A model generated the notes under the pieces. That model did no database searches and was not told the DNA's origin. It saw nothing but the letters and a program-made list of their open reading frames with translations. Positions 15,166-24,280 of a stretch of 64,000 nt of DNA are shown here, piece by piece. Positions within the stretch are counted from its first letter, which is position 1. Each line of letters begins with the position of its first letter. Source of the stretch: Streptomyces sp. NBC_01244 (GTDB lineage Bacteria; Actinomycetota; Actinomycetes; Streptomycetales; Streptomycetaceae); contig NZ_CP108488.1 of the NCBI RefSeq assembly GCF_035987325.1, forward strand, positions 4,340,001-4,404,000, in the 5' to 3' direction. The position numbers and the translations under genes are program-made.

Positions 15166-16473
15166 CTATCCCCGTGCGGGGTCCTCGTCGAGCCGGTATT
15201 CCTCGCCGTCCGCGTGATAGCCGTACAGCTCCCCGTAGCGGCCCCAGTCCGTCGCCGTCTCCAGTTGCTGCTCCAGCTGCTCGCTCGTGTAGTGGTGCGA
15301 GAGCAGGTCGCGGAAGAAACCGGCCCGCTGGGTGCCGCCCCGGGAGCGCTCCAGGGTGGTGTGGATCAGGTGGACCAGCGGGACCTCCATGGCCCCCTCG
15401 GCGAACAGTTCCTTCGACTCCTGTACGTCGGCCCCCGCGAAGGCGGTGCCGCGCGCGGTCAGCACCAGGTGCAGGTCCCGTACCTCGGCCAGGCCCAGCA
15501 GTTCCAGCCCGTCCACCTGGGGCAGTACGTCGTCCACCTCGAGGCCCAGTTCCTCGGCGAGGTCGGCGAGGTCCACGCTGCCGTCGCCGGTGCCCCGCTG
15601 GAGCACGATCTCGGCGAGGCCCGCCATGCCGTCGACGCTGGCCGCCGGGAGCGGGGTGTTGGCCGGGGTGCGTTTGGCCGGCGGGGCCGTGGCCGGGGTC
15701 TTGGCGGTGCGGCCGGTCATCACCGCGTACACGGCGTCCACGATCCGCTCGAAGTCGGCGCCGCCCCGGTCCCGGGGGCGGGCCAGGTCCACCGCGAAGG
15801 TCTCCTTGATGGTGCCGTAGGGCCGCGAGCCCAGCACCACCACCCGGTCGGCCATCAGCACCGCCTCCTCGATGTTGTGCGTGACCAGCACCACCGCCTT
15901 GGCGGGGAAGCGGTCGGAGGCCCACAGCTCCATCAGCTCGCCGCGCAGGTTCTCGGCGGTGAGCACGTCCAGCGCGGAGAACGGCTCGTCCATCATCAGC
16001 ACGTCCGGTTCCACGACGAGCGCCCGGGCGAAGCCGACGCGCTGGCGCATCCCGCCGCTGAGCTCCTTCGGGTAGGCCGACTCGAAGCCGTCGAGGCCGA
16101 TCAGGTCGATGGCCTCCACCGCCTGCCGGGCCCGCGCCTCGCGGTCCATGCCCTTGGCTTCCAGGCCCAGTTCGACGTTCTGCTGCACCGTCAGCCAGGG
16201 CAGCAGCGCGAAGGTCTGGAACACCATCGCCGTGCCCGGGTTCGCCCCGCGCAGCTCGTCGCCCCGGTAGGTGACCGAGCCGGAGCTGGCGGGGATCAGC
16301 CCGGCGAGGCAGCGCAGCAGGGTGGACTTGCCGCTGCCGGACTTCCCGAGGAGGGCGACGATCTCGCCCTCGCGGATCTCCAGGTCGATGCCGCCGAGCA
16401 CGGGCAGCTCCCCGTCGGCGCCGGCGTAGGACTTGGTGAGGGCGGCGGCCTGGAGGATCGTGGTCGCGGTCAT
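15166..16473 (-). CDS. ABC transporter ATP-binding protein, nitrate/sulfonate/taurine type with C-terminal AAA-associated domain
   Basis: A 435-residue protein. The first 250 residues form an ABC ATPase with Walker A GKSGSGKST, signature LSGGMRQRVGFARAL, Walker B DVLMMDEPFSALD and switch His in VTHN. The rest, about residues 285-430, is an AAA-associated domain found fused to this ATPase subfamily and containing winged-helix-like segments (ADLAEELGLEVDDVLPQVDGLELLGLAEV). Such proteins pair with a double permease, and here that gene lies just upstream on the same strand. No substrate-binding protein gene is visible, so the substrate is unknown. Confidence 0.85.
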   Translation of the reverse strand: MTATTILQAAALTKSYAGADGELPVLGGIDLEIREGEIVALLGKSGSGKSTLLRCLAGLIPASSGSVTYRGDELRGANPGTAMVFQTFALLPWLTVQQNVELGLEAKGMDREARARQAVEAIDLIGLDGFESAYPKELSGGMRQRVGFARALVVEPDVLMMDEPFSALDVLTAENLRGELMELWASDRFPAKAVVLVTHNIEEAVLMADRVVVLGSRPYGTIKETFAVDLARPRDRGGADFERIVDAVYAVMTGRTAKTPATAPPAKRTPANTPLPAASVDGMAGLAEIVLQRGTGDGSVDLADLAEELGLEVDDVLPQVDGLELLGLAEVRDLHLVLTARGTAFAGADVQESKELFAEGAMEVPLVHLIHTTLERSRGGTQRAGFFRDLLSHHYTSEQLEQQLETATDWGRYGELYGYHADGEEYRLDEDPARG

Positions 16474-16510
16474 CGGGGCGGGCTCCTCGGATCGGGCGGG
16501 CGAGCGGGGT

Positions 16511-18253
16511 TCAGATGGAGTAGCGGCGCTCCGCGAGCCGGTACAGGGGCCGCCAGAACAGCCGGTTGAGGCCGACGACGTACAGGCTCATGACGGCGAT
16601 CCCGGCGATCAGCTTGGGGAAGTCCCCGGCCTCGGTGGCGTGGAAGATGTAGGCGCCCAGCCCGGTCGCGGACAGGGTCGTACCGGCGAAGGTGACGACC
16701 TCTCCGACGATGGAGGCGTTCCAGGCGCCGCCCGAGGCGGTGATGCCTCCGGTGACGTACGAGGGGAACACGGCCGGGACGATCAGGCGCTTCCAACGCT
16801 GGAGCCCGCGGACGCCGAGGTCGTCCATGGCCTCTTTGAGGTCGGACGGGATGGCCATGGCTCCGGCGATGGCGTTGAAGAGGATGTACCACTGTGCGCC
16901 CAGGGCCATCAGCAGGATGCAGCCGATGTTGATGTTCAGCCCGGTCTTGAGGAAGAACCAGACGGCCACCGGGAAGAGCAGGTTCGCGGGGAAGCTCGCC
17001 AGGACCTGCACGACGGGCTGGGCGATCTTCGTGAGCCGGGGCGAGGAGCCGATCCACACGCCCACGGGCACCCATACGACGGTGGCTGCGGCGACGAGCA
17101 CGATCACCCGGACGAAGGTGATCAGCCCGAGCAGCAGCGGTTCCCCGAAGACCCCGAGGCCGGTCTCGCGCTGGAGGTAGCGCACGAGGTCGTACAGGCC
17201 CCACAGGATGACGGCTCCGGCGACGACGGTGAAGACGATGTCGCCGGTCCGGCGGCGGGCCGGATCCACGGACAGTGCCATGTCGTCGCGGCCCAGTACG
17301 CGGGCGGCCCGGCCGGTGGCGTCGCGGACGGGGGCGGTGGCGCGGCCGAGCAGGCGGGGCCAGTGGGAGCGGCGCAGGAAGTCCAGTACGTAGCTGCGCT
17401 GGACGTCGGTGGACTCCGACTGCTCGTTCTTGTACTTCTCCGCCCAGGCGGTGAGGGGCCGCCAGAAGAAGAAGTTGACGGTGACGATGGTGACGGTCAT
17501 CGCGAGGATGACCCAGCCGACCTTCCCGAGGTCCCCCTCGCCGATCGCGGTGCCCGCGTACGAGCCGAGGCCGGGGACGGCGTACTCCTGCCCGGAGACG
17601 GAGACCGCCTCGGAGGCCACGAGCATGAACCAGCCGCCGGCGAAGCTCATCATGCCGTTCCACACCAGGTCGATGACCCCGGCGGGGACCTCCACGCGCC
17701 AGAAGCGCATCCAGCGGGTGAAGCCGAACGAGCGGGAGACCTCGTCGAGTTCGCGGGGCAGCGAGGTCAGGGTGGCGTAGAACCCGAAGGTCATGTTCCA
17801 AGCCTGCGAGGTGAAGATGGCGAAGATGACGGCGCATTCGAGGCCGAGGAGCGAGCCGGGGAAGAGCGCGACGAAGAAGGTGACGAGGACGGAGAGGAAG
17901 CCGAGGACGGGGACGGACTGGAGGATGTCCAGGGCCGGGATCAGCACCCGTTCCAGGCGGCGGCTGCGGGCGGCGGCGTAGGCGTAGCCGAAGGTGAAGA
18001 CCACGGAGGCGATCAGCGCGATGAACATGCGCAGGACGCTGCGGGCGGCGTAGTACGGGAGCTTCGCGGGGTCCGTGTCCACGTCGGGGACGTCGGCGGG
18101 GTCGAAGTTGACGGTGGTGCCCTTGCCGACCTGGAGGATCGCGTACCCGAGCACGAGGAAGGCGGCGGCCACGGCGAAGTCCACCCAGGACAGGCGGGTG
18201 CGCGTGGGGGCCGCCTGACCGGTGTGGGTCTCGGGGGGCGCGGAGGTCTTCAT
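16511..18253 (-). CDS. ABC transporter permease, two fused membrane domains
   Basis: A 580-residue permease starting at ATG 18251-18253 (MKTSAPPETH). It contains two tandem BPD_transp_1 domains, each with about six helices and its own EAA-like loop. The first is near ELDEVSRSFGFTRWMRFWRVEVP (about residue 190) and the second near KEAMDDLGVRGLQRWKRLIVP (about residue 470). One polypeptide therefore supplies both halves of the channel for the ATPase encoded 38 bp downstream. The fusion is typical of this ATPase/AAA-associated subfamily. The absence of a nearby binding protein makes the cargo uncertain; nitrate, sulfonate or metal-type cargo has been proposed for relatives. Confidence 0.82.
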   Translation of the reverse strand: MKTSAPPETHTGQAAPTRTRLSWVDFAVAAAFLVLGYAILQVGKGTTVNFDPADVPDVDTDPAKLPYYAARSVLRMFIALIASVVFTFGYAYAAARSRRLERVLIPALDILQSVPVLGFLSVLVTFFVALFPGSLLGLECAVIFAIFTSQAWNMTFGFYATLTSLPRELDEVSRSFGFTRWMRFWRVEVPAGVIDLVWNGMMSFAGGWFMLVASEAVSVSGQEYAVPGLGSYAGTAIGEGDLGKVGWVILAMTVTIVTVNFFFWRPLTAWAEKYKNEQSESTDVQRSYVLDFLRRSHWPRLLGRATAPVRDATGRAARVLGRDDMALSVDPARRRTGDIVFTVVAGAVILWGLYDLVRYLQRETGLGVFGEPLLLGLITFVRVIVLVAAATVVWVPVGVWIGSSPRLTKIAQPVVQVLASFPANLLFPVAVWFFLKTGLNINIGCILLMALGAQWYILFNAIAGAMAIPSDLKEAMDDLGVRGLQRWKRLIVPAVFPSYVTGGITASGGAWNASIVGEVVTFAGTTLSATGLGAYIFHATEAGDFPKLIAGIAVMSLYVVGLNRLFWRPLYRLAERRYSI

Positions 18254-18295
18254 CCCGCCCAGCGGAACACGCCGGGCAACCGGCCACACCCCAGG

Positions 18296-19705
18296 TCACC
18301 CAACCGGGCGAGGTCCTCCCGGGGCGGCCGGGGACCGGCGCGGGAAGGTCAGCCACAAGGCCGCGGCCATGCCGACGACGGCGGCCAGCGAGGCCAGCGC
18401 GTAGGCGAGGGACACGCGGGTGGAGACCTCGCCGGGGAGCAGGGTCGCGCCGGTCAGGACCAGGGTGGCCACGGCCCAGCCGAGCAGTTGCAGGCGGTGC
18501 TCGTGCAGGACCAGGAGGGCCTGGCCGAGCACCATGGCGAGCATGTAGAAGAGGGTGCCGGCGGAGATCCAGAAGAACACGGCGTGGCCGAGCCCCGCCT
18601 CGGCCTTGAAGAGCACCTCGATGAGCCACGGGCCGAACAGGGTGGCCGGGACGCCCCCGGCCAGGCCGAGCGCGGTGACGACCAGGGAGGTCCGCCCGAG
18701 GAGCCGGGAGAAGCCGGCGCGGTCGCCGGCGGCCGCCGCGGTGGACAGCCCGGAGAGCAGCGAGGCCTGGAGCGAGCCGAAGACGAAGAGCGGTACCCGG
18801 GCCAGCACGATCGCGTTCAGCAGACCCGCGACGAGCGCGCCGTCCTCGGGCGCGAGGAGCTTGGTGCTGACCACGGCGGCGTTGACGACGACCTGGGACA
18901 GCAGGGTGGAGACGACGAGCGGGCCGAGGCCGCCGAGCAGCCCCGGCCACCGGTCGAACGGCCCCCGGCCGAGCCCCCGGAAGACGGGTACCGAGGTGGC
19001 CAGGGCGGCGGCGAGCGGCGCGACGGTGAGGATCAGGGCGAAGGCCAGCGGGGAGCGGACCCCGGCGAGGGCGAAGCCCACGGCGAGGCCGATGCGCAGG
19101 ACGCCGTCGATGCCCAGCTGCCGGCCGAACGGGCCGAACCGGCCGAGGCCGGCCAGGACCCCCCGGCAGATGTTGCCGATGCCCATCGCGGCGAAGGCCA
19201 GGCCGAGCGCGCCGACCATCTCGGTGTGCCCGTTGAAGAACGTGTCGGCGAGGAGCGGGGTCGCCCAGGCCAGCCCGGCCGCCAGCAGGACGAGCATGCC
19301 GAGGGTGAGCCCGGCGATCTGGCGCAGGACGCCGGAGACGCCCGTACCGGCGACGCGGTGCGCGGCGACGATCCGGGTGAGCTCCTGCTCCACGGGGAAG
19401 AAGAGGCCGATGCCCACGGACATGAGGATCGTCCAGAGCACCGAGAGGGCGGCCATGCCGTCGGTGTCGAGGCTGTGGCCCGCCGCCATCAGGTGGATGT
19501 ACGAGGCCGCGCCGAGCACGACCGTGCCGCTGATCACCAGCAGGGTGCCGGGGGGCAGGGTGCTCGCGATCCTCCCCAGCGGCGACCGCTTCACGGACAC
19601 GGCCGCGTCCGGAGCGCTCGCGGCCGCGTCCGGAACACCCACGGCCGCGTCCGCAGCGCTCACCGCCGCGTCCGCAGCGCTCACCGCCGCGTCCGGACCG
19701 TTCAC
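18296..19705 (-). CDS. Polysaccharide flippase-like MATE/MOP family membrane protein
   Basis: A 469-residue polytopic membrane protein with about 12-14 helices and no soluble domains. Short Arg-rich loops (LLGRTSLVVTALG, LHEHRLQLLG) resemble Wzx-type lipid-linked oligosaccharide flippases of the MOP superfamily. The best start is GTG 19703-19705, whose GTGA overlaps the stop of the upstream rfbB gene, a sign of translational coupling. The N-terminal 35 residues are encoded by five 21-bp repeats and are low-complexity (DAAVSAA-like). With rfbB and the divergent glycosyltransferase genes it suggests surface glycan assembly. Confidence 0.75.
   Translation of the reverse strand: MNGPDAAVSAADAAVSAADAAVGVPDAAASAPDAAVSVKRSPLGRIASTLPPGTLLVISGTVVLGAASYIHLMAAGHSLDTDGMAALSVLWTILMSVGIGLFFPVEQELTRIVAAHRVAGTGVSGVLRQIAGLTLGMLVLLAAGLAWATPLLADTFFNGHTEMVGALGLAFAAMGIGNICRGVLAGLGRFGPFGRQLGIDGVLRIGLAVGFALAGVRSPLAFALILTVAPLAAALATSVPVFRGLGRGPFDRWPGLLGGLGPLVVSTLLSQVVVNAAVVSTKLLAPEDGALVAGLLNAIVLARVPLFVFGSLQASLLSGLSTAAAAGDRAGFSRLLGRTSLVVTALGLAGGVPATLFGPWLIEVLFKAEAGLGHAVFFWISAGTLFYMLAMVLGQALLVLHEHRLQLLGWAVATLVLTGATLLPGEVSTRVSLAYALASLAAVVGMAAALWLTFPRRSPAAPGGPRPVG
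19600..19704 (-). repeat. Five 21-bp tandem repeats in the flippase N-terminal coding region
   Basis: The unit begins CGGCCGCGTCCG (CCGCCGCGTCCG in two copies) and recurs exactly every 21 bp at 19600, 19621, 19642, 19663 and 19684. Each unit encodes seven residues, so copy-number change keeps the reading frame and alters only the length of the cytoplasmic leader. Confidence 0.8.
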
Positions 19706-20679
19706 GACTGCCGGGCGGCCTTCGCCTTGAGCGGCTCCCACCAGGCGCGGTTCTCGCGGTACCAGTCGATCGTCGAGGCCAGGCCCTCTTCGAAGCCGAC
19801 CTGCGGCGCGTAGCCGAGCTCCTCGCTGATCTTGGTGATGTCGAGGGAGTAGCGCAGGTCGTGGCCCTTGCGGTCCTCCACCGGCTCGACCATGTCCCAG
19901 TCGGCGCCGGCGGCGTCCAGCAGCAGGCCGGTGAGCTCCTTGTTGGTGAGCTCGACGCCGCCGCCGATGTTGTAGACGTGCCCGGCGCGGCCCTTGTGCA
20001 GCGCCAGCTCGATGCCGCGGCAGTGGTCCGCGACGTGCAGCCAGTCACGGATGTTGCCGCCGGTGCCGTAGAGCGGGACCTTCTTGCCGTCGATCAGGTT
20101 CGTGGTGAAGAGCGGGACGACCTTCTCGGGGAACTGGTACGGCCCGTAGTTGTTGGAGCAGCGCGTCACCACGACGTCCATGCCGTGGGTGCGGTGGTAG
20201 GCCAGCGCCAGCAGGTCGGAGCCCGCCTTGGACGCGGAGTAGGGGGAGTTCGGCGCGAGCGGCCACTCCTCGGTCCAGGAGCCCTCGCTGATCGAGCCGT
20301 ACACCTCGTCGGTGGAGACGTGGACGAAGCGGCCGACGCCGTGTTTGCGGGCGGCGTCCAGCAGCACCTGCGTGCCCACGACGTTGGTCATCACGAAGGG
20401 GCCCGCTCCCGCGATGGAACGGTCCACGTGGGACTCCGCGGCGAAGTGCACCACCGCGTCGTGGCCGGCCATGACCTGGTCGACGGCGTCGGCGTCACAG
20501 ATGTCACCGCGGACGAAGGCGTAACCGGGGTGGCCCGCCACGGGCGCGAGGTTCTCCTCGACGCCCGAATAGGTCAGCTTGTCGAAGACCGTGATCGTGG
20601 CGGCAGGGTCTGCCGAGAGGAGGGAGCGTACGAACTGCGAGCCTATGAAACCGGCGCCACCGGTCACGAGAATGCGCAT
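19702..20679 (-). CDS. rfbB: dTDP-glucose 4,6-dehydratase
   Basis: A 325-residue short-chain dehydrogenase/reductase of the RmlB group. It shows the NAD-binding TGGAGFIGS (residues 6-14), HFAAESHVDRSI, the catalytic STDEVYG (about residues 120-126) and the YSASKAGSD active-site Tyr/Lys. It converts dTDP-glucose to dTDP-4-keto-6-deoxyglucose, the entry to deoxysugars such as rhamnose. The length is normal and the ATG at 20677-20679 is unambiguous. No rmlA, C or D homologues are in the window, so the later sugar steps lie elsewhere. Its stop overlaps the GTG start of the flippase gene. Confidence 0.93.
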   Translation of the reverse strand: MRILVTGGAGFIGSQFVRSLLSADPAATITVFDKLTYSGVEENLAPVAGHPGYAFVRGDICDADAVDQVMAGHDAVVHFAAESHVDRSIAGAGPFVMTNVVGTQVLLDAARKHGVGRFVHVSTDEVYGSISEGSWTEEWPLAPNSPYSASKAGSDLLALAYHRTHGMDVVVTRCSNNYGPYQFPEKVVPLFTTNLIDGKKVPLYGTGGNIRDWLHVADHCRGIELALHKGRAGHVYNIGGGVELTNKELTGLLLDAAGADWDMVEPVEDRKGHDLRYSLDITKISEELGYAPQVGFEEGLASTIDWYRENRAWWEPLKAKAARQS

Positions 20680-20930
20680 AGTGCGGTCACTGTACTGGGC
20701 CCATCCGGGTGCGGTGGTCCCCGCGTTGACGGGTGCCGGAGCCGGCTCCGCCGCGCCACGGACTGTTCATGGAGCCGTCCCGTTCCCGTCCCGTTCCGGC
20801 CCCTCGCCGAGACGCCCTGGTCGGGCATCCTGCCCGATTACGAGGAATGCCCGGCCCACCGTCGGTCACTGAGCGACGGCCACCGGACACCTCGCGTCCC
20901 GTCCCCTGCGAAGGACCCGGTGCACCCCCG

Positions 20931-21827
20931 ATGACCACTCTCGACATCATGCTTCCCTACTACGGCGACGTGGCCCTGATGCAGGCCGCGGTACGGAGCG
21001 TGCTGGCGCAGACCGACCCCGACTGGCGGCTCACGGTGGTGGACGACGGCACGGAGCCGTCCGTTCCCGGCTGGTTCGCGGAGCTCGACGACCCGCGCGT
21101 CTCCTACCGGCGCAACGAGCGGAACCTCGGTGTCACCGGCAATTACCGCAAGTGCCTGGGGCTGGTCCGCGAGGCGCACTTCGTGCTGATGGGCACCGAC
21201 GACATCATGCTGCCCGCGTACGTGGCCACCATCCGGGCCGCGCTCGCGAAGCACCCCGGCATCGGCATGATCCAGCCCGGTGTCGAGGTCATCGACGGGG
21301 CGGGCAAGCCCACCGAGGGACTCGTCGACCAGTCCAAGCGCCGCCTCTACAAGCCCGCGTTCAAGGGCGAGGTGCTGATGGGCGGCGAGGCGCTCGCCAC
21401 GAGTCTGCTGCGCGGGAACTGGCTGTTCTTCCCCTCCATCTGCTGGCGCACCGAGGCCGTCCGCACGGCGGGTTTCCGGGACGGCCTGGAGGTCACCCAG
21501 GACCTCGCCCTGGTCATCGACGTGCTCCAGGCGGGCGAGCAGATGCTCCTGTCGGACGCCCTGTGCTTCCAGTACCGCCGGCACGCCGTCAGCATCTCCT
21601 CCCGGCAGGCCTTCACGGGCGTCCGCTTCGAAGAGGCGAACCGCTTCTTCATGGACGTCGCCGACCGGCTGGACGGCACGGGCTGGACGAAGGCCGCCAA
21701 GGCCTCCCGGCTTCACCTGTCCTCCCGGATCCACGCCCTGACGATGCTCCCCGGCGCGCTGAAGAACAAGCAGGCCGAGGGCGCCCGCACCCTGCTGCGG
21801 CACGTCGCCGGCGCCGACCACCGCTGA
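20931..21827 (+). CDS. Family 2 glycosyltransferase
   Basis: A 298-residue GT-A fold enzyme starting at ATG 20931 (MTTLDIMLPYYGD). The nucleotide-sugar pocket is marked by WRLTVVDDGTEPS and the metal-binding DXD-like site by LMGTDDIMLP (about residue 85). Later QYRRHAVSISS resembles the acceptor-site region of GT2 enzymes. There is no membrane helix. It transfers a sugar onto a growing surface glycan, inferred from its neighbours (epimerase, acyltransferase, divergent rfbB and flippase). The frame extends upstream to 20733 but those residues are non-family. Donor and acceptor are unknown. Confidence 0.85.
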   Translation: MTTLDIMLPYYGDVALMQAAVRSVLAQTDPDWRLTVVDDGTEPSVPGWFAELDDPRVSYRRNERNLGVTGNYRKCLGLVREAHFVLMGTDDIMLPAYVATIRAALAKHPGIGMIQPGVEVIDGAGKPTEGLVDQSKRRLYKPAFKGEVLMGGEALATSLLRGNWLFFPSICWRTEAVRTAGFRDGLEVTQDLALVIDVLQAGEQMLLSDALCFQYRRHAVSISSRQAFTGVRFEEANRFFMDVADRLDGTGWTKAAKASRLHLSSRIHALTMLPGALKNKQAEGARTLLRHVAGADHR

Positions 21828-21932
21828 CGGGACACCCCCGGCAGCCACCGCTGCCGGCGCACCCCCGCAGCCACCGCTGACGGCACACCCCCCACAGCCC
21901 CCACTCCCTCCCCACCGTCCGGAGCCAACGCC

Positions 21933-22886
21933 ATGTCCCTCACCAGCCAGACCCTGCCCCGTGTGGCCGTCCTCGGAGCCACCGGCTTCATCGGCCGGGC
22001 CCTGTGCGCCACGCTCGACGAGCGCGGCCACGGCCTGCTCGCCGTCGCCCGCAAGCAGCCGACCGTCACGCCGCCGGGCGCGTTCGTCGCCTTCGACCTC
22101 ACCCTCGACCCGCCGGCCGAGCTCGCCGCGATCCTCGCGGCACACCGGATCGACGCCATCGTCAACGCGGCAGGCGGCAACTGGGGCCTGACCGAGGAAC
22201 AGATGGTCCCGGCCAACCTCGGCATGGTCGAACGCCTGCTGGAAACCCTCGAGGGCATGGCGAAGCCGCCGCGGCTGGTGCACATCGGATCCGTGCACGA
22301 GTACGGCCTCTTCCCGATCGACACGAGCATCACCGAGGACTCCCCCGCACACCCCTCGACGTTCTACGGGGAGCTCAAGCTCCGGGCCACCGAGCTGATC
22401 ACCGAGGCCGTCCGCGACCGAGGCCTGGACGCCCTCGTGCTGCGCCTGGGCAACGTCGTGGGAGCGGGCCAGCCCGCGCACAGCCTCCTCGGCGTGATGG
22501 CGGCCAAGCTGGCCGAGGGCCGGGCCGCCGGCGGTGCGGAGCTGTCTCTGATGCCCCTCACCGCCCGGCGCGAGTTCCTCCACCTCCTCGACGCGGTGGA
22601 GGCGGTGACCGCCGCCCTCGCCCCGGCGCGCACCTGCCCGCCGGTCCTCAACCTCGGACTCGGCCGGGCCACGTCCGCCCGCGAGGTGGTCGAGCTCCTG
22701 ATCGAGGAGAGCCACGTACCGACGCGGATCGTGGAGGTGCCCGCCCCGGACGGAACCGGCCCGGAGACCGAGTGGCACCGGTTCGACATGTCCGCCACCG
22801 AGCGGGCGCTGGACTGGAAGCCGAGCCGGAGCCTGCGCGACGCCGTCGCCGAGCTGTGGGCCGCGGTCTGCCCGGTCGGCGTCTGA
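21933..22886 (+). CDS. NAD-dependent epimerase/dehydratase
   Basis: A 317-residue extended SDR enzyme. The Rossmann motif VAVLGATGFIGRAL lies at residues 10-23. The active-site YxxxK appears as FYGELKLRATE (about residue 145) after the HIGSVHEYG segment. GNVVG and LNLGLG further support the family. It probably modifies an NDP-sugar used by the neighbouring glycosyltransferase. The ATG at 21933 follows CCGGAGCC at a good distance. It lies between the GT2 and acyltransferase genes on the same strand, about 105 bp after the former, in a likely operon. The exact reaction cannot be told. Confidence 0.82.
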   Translation: MSLTSQTLPRVAVLGATGFIGRALCATLDERGHGLLAVARKQPTVTPPGAFVAFDLTLDPPAELAAILAAHRIDAIVNAAGGNWGLTEEQMVPANLGMVERLLETLEGMAKPPRLVHIGSVHEYGLFPIDTSITEDSPAHPSTFYGELKLRATELITEAVRDRGLDALVLRLGNVVGAGQPAHSLLGVMAAKLAEGRAAGGAELSLMPLTARREFLHLLDAVEAVTAALAPARTCPPVLNLGLGRATSAREVVELLIEESHVPTRIVEVPAPDGTGPETEWHRFDMSATERALDWKPSRSLRDAVAELWAAVCPVGV

Positions 22887-22969
22887 CCGGGACCGCCGGT
22901 CCTCGCAGGACCACCGCCGGGCCCCCGGCGAACCCCCGGCGAACCCCTCCAAGGAAGTCTGACTCCCCT

Positions 22970-24229
22970 ATGTCTCGCAGCGCACCCGTCCTGCCCGGCC
23001 GGCGCGGAACCCTCGGTGAGCTGTACTCGCCGCGGGCCAACAGCTTCGGCGTACTGCGCCTGGTCCTCGCCTCGTCGGTCGTGGTCTCACACCTGTGGCC
23101 GATCGGATGGGGCCCCCTGGACCCGATGTGGAAGTACACCGGGGCGCAGACCGACGTCGGCAAGATGGCCGTCATCGGCTTCTTCGTCCTGTCGGGGTTC
23201 ATGATCACGGGCAGTGGCGCCCGCAGCACCTCCGGCCGCTACGCCTGGCACCGCGCCCTGCGCATCCTGCCCGGCCTGTGGGGCTCGCTCCTCGTCTCCG
23301 CGCTGGTCGTCCTCCCCCTGCTGTACTTCCACCTGCACGGCTCGACGGACGGGTACTGGAACCACCCCGAGGGCCCGGTCAGTTACCTCCGGGGCATGTG
23401 GAACACCTCGGTCAGCACCCACTGGGACATCTCCGGCGTGCTGAGCGAGGGAAAGGCCCGCGGGACCAACTTCGACCCCGGCGTCAACGGCGCCCTGTGG
23501 TCCCTCAAGTACGAGATCTTCTGCTACGTGATGGTCGGCGTGCTGGCCGCCTCCGGCGCGCTCCGGCGGGCCCGCAGGCTCGTCCCGCTGTCGGCGGCCG
23601 CACTGGGCCTGCTGATCCTGCGGGACTGGGTCACCGCCCCCTCACCGCGCGGCGTCCCCGGTGACATGACGGCCGCCGTGCAGGTGCCGCTCCTGGGCTC
23701 CATGTCGGTGCACTTCCTCGTCCACCTGTGCTTCGTGTTCCTGATCGGCGCCACGTTCCAGCTGTACCGCGACCGGGTGCCGGTCCACGACGGCCTGGCG
23801 CTGGTCTGCGCCGCGGTGCTCGGCGGCACGCTGGTCTACGGCGGGGTCTTCGTCTTCGGCTACCCCGCGTTCGCGTACCTGCTGCTGTGGCTCGCGATCC
23901 GGCTGCCGCGGCCGTTCCAGGGGATCGGGCGCAAGCGGGACTACTCGTACGGGATCTACATCTACGGCTTCACGGTGGAACAGGCGCTGGCCCTGCTGGG
24001 CTACGCGCAGTACGGCAAGCCCGTCTTCCTGCTGCTGGCCATGGCCGGCACGGTGCTGCTGGCGGCGCTGTCCTGGCACCTGGTCGAGTCGCCCGCCATG
24101 AAGCTGAAGGACTGGACGCCGTGGTTCGTCCGCAGGCTCCGGCAGCGCGGGACCCCCGCGGCGGCGCCACGGCCGCGGTCTGCCGCCGTGGACGAACCGG
24201 AGCCGGCCCCGGCGGCCACCACCGGCTGA
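22970..24229 (+). CDS. Acyltransferase family 3 membrane protein
   Basis: A 419-residue polytopic protein starting at ATG 22970, with AAGGAAG about 14 nt upstream. N-terminal features are FGVLRLVLASSVVVSHLWPIGWG, the catalytic-region His of acyltransferase-3/OafA-like enzymes, and GFFVLSGFMITGSGARS. About ten helices follow and SYGIYIYGFTVEQ near residue 325 is also typical. The C-terminal tail is Arg/Pro-rich and cytoplasmic. These enzymes O-acetylate or otherwise acylate surface sugars. It is the last gene of the GT2-epimerase-acyltransferase run and is followed by a strong hairpin terminator. Confidence 0.85.
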   Translation: MSRSAPVLPGRRGTLGELYSPRANSFGVLRLVLASSVVVSHLWPIGWGPLDPMWKYTGAQTDVGKMAVIGFFVLSGFMITGSGARSTSGRYAWHRALRILPGLWGSLLVSALVVLPLLYFHLHGSTDGYWNHPEGPVSYLRGMWNTSVSTHWDISGVLSEGKARGTNFDPGVNGALWSLKYEIFCYVMVGVLAASGALRRARRLVPLSAAALGLLILRDWVTAPSPRGVPGDMTAAVQVPLLGSMSVHFLVHLCFVFLIGATFQLYRDRVPVHDGLALVCAAVLGGTLVYGGVFVFGYPAFAYLLLWLAIRLPRPFQGIGRKRDYSYGIYIYGFTVEQALALLGYAQYGKPVFLLLAMAGTVLLAALSWHLVESPAMKLKDWTPWFVRRLRQRGTPAAAPRPRSAAVDEPEPAPAATTG

Positions 24230-24245
24230 CGCGGTCACAGCAGCA

Positions 24246-24274
24246 GAACGGCGCGGGCCGGGCCCGCGCCGTTC
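24246..24274. terminator. Bidirectional hairpin terminator
   Basis: GAACGGCGCGGGC (24246-24258) and GCCCGCGCCGTTC (24262-24274) form a perfect 13-bp stem with a 3-nt CGG loop, placed between the convergent acyltransferase and DUF3027 genes. Confidence 0.8.
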
Positions 24275-24280
24275 CCGGTG

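Noticed and set aside
19600..19704. CRISPR array
   Set aside because: The regular 21-bp units have no variable spacers and lie inside a coding region. No cas genes are present near either TnpB-like gene.
16433..20048. Very long open frames antisense to the ABC/flippase/rfbB genes (about 1100-1200 codons)
   Set aside because: Very GC-rich coding DNA leaves antisense frames open. Their products are Arg/Gly/Asp-rich without domains, while the other frame gives clear families.
18296..24229. Secondary-metabolite cluster
   Set aside because: The rfbB, flippase, GT2, epimerase and acyltransferase genes point to surface glycan. No polyketide, peptide synthetase or terpene genes are in the window.
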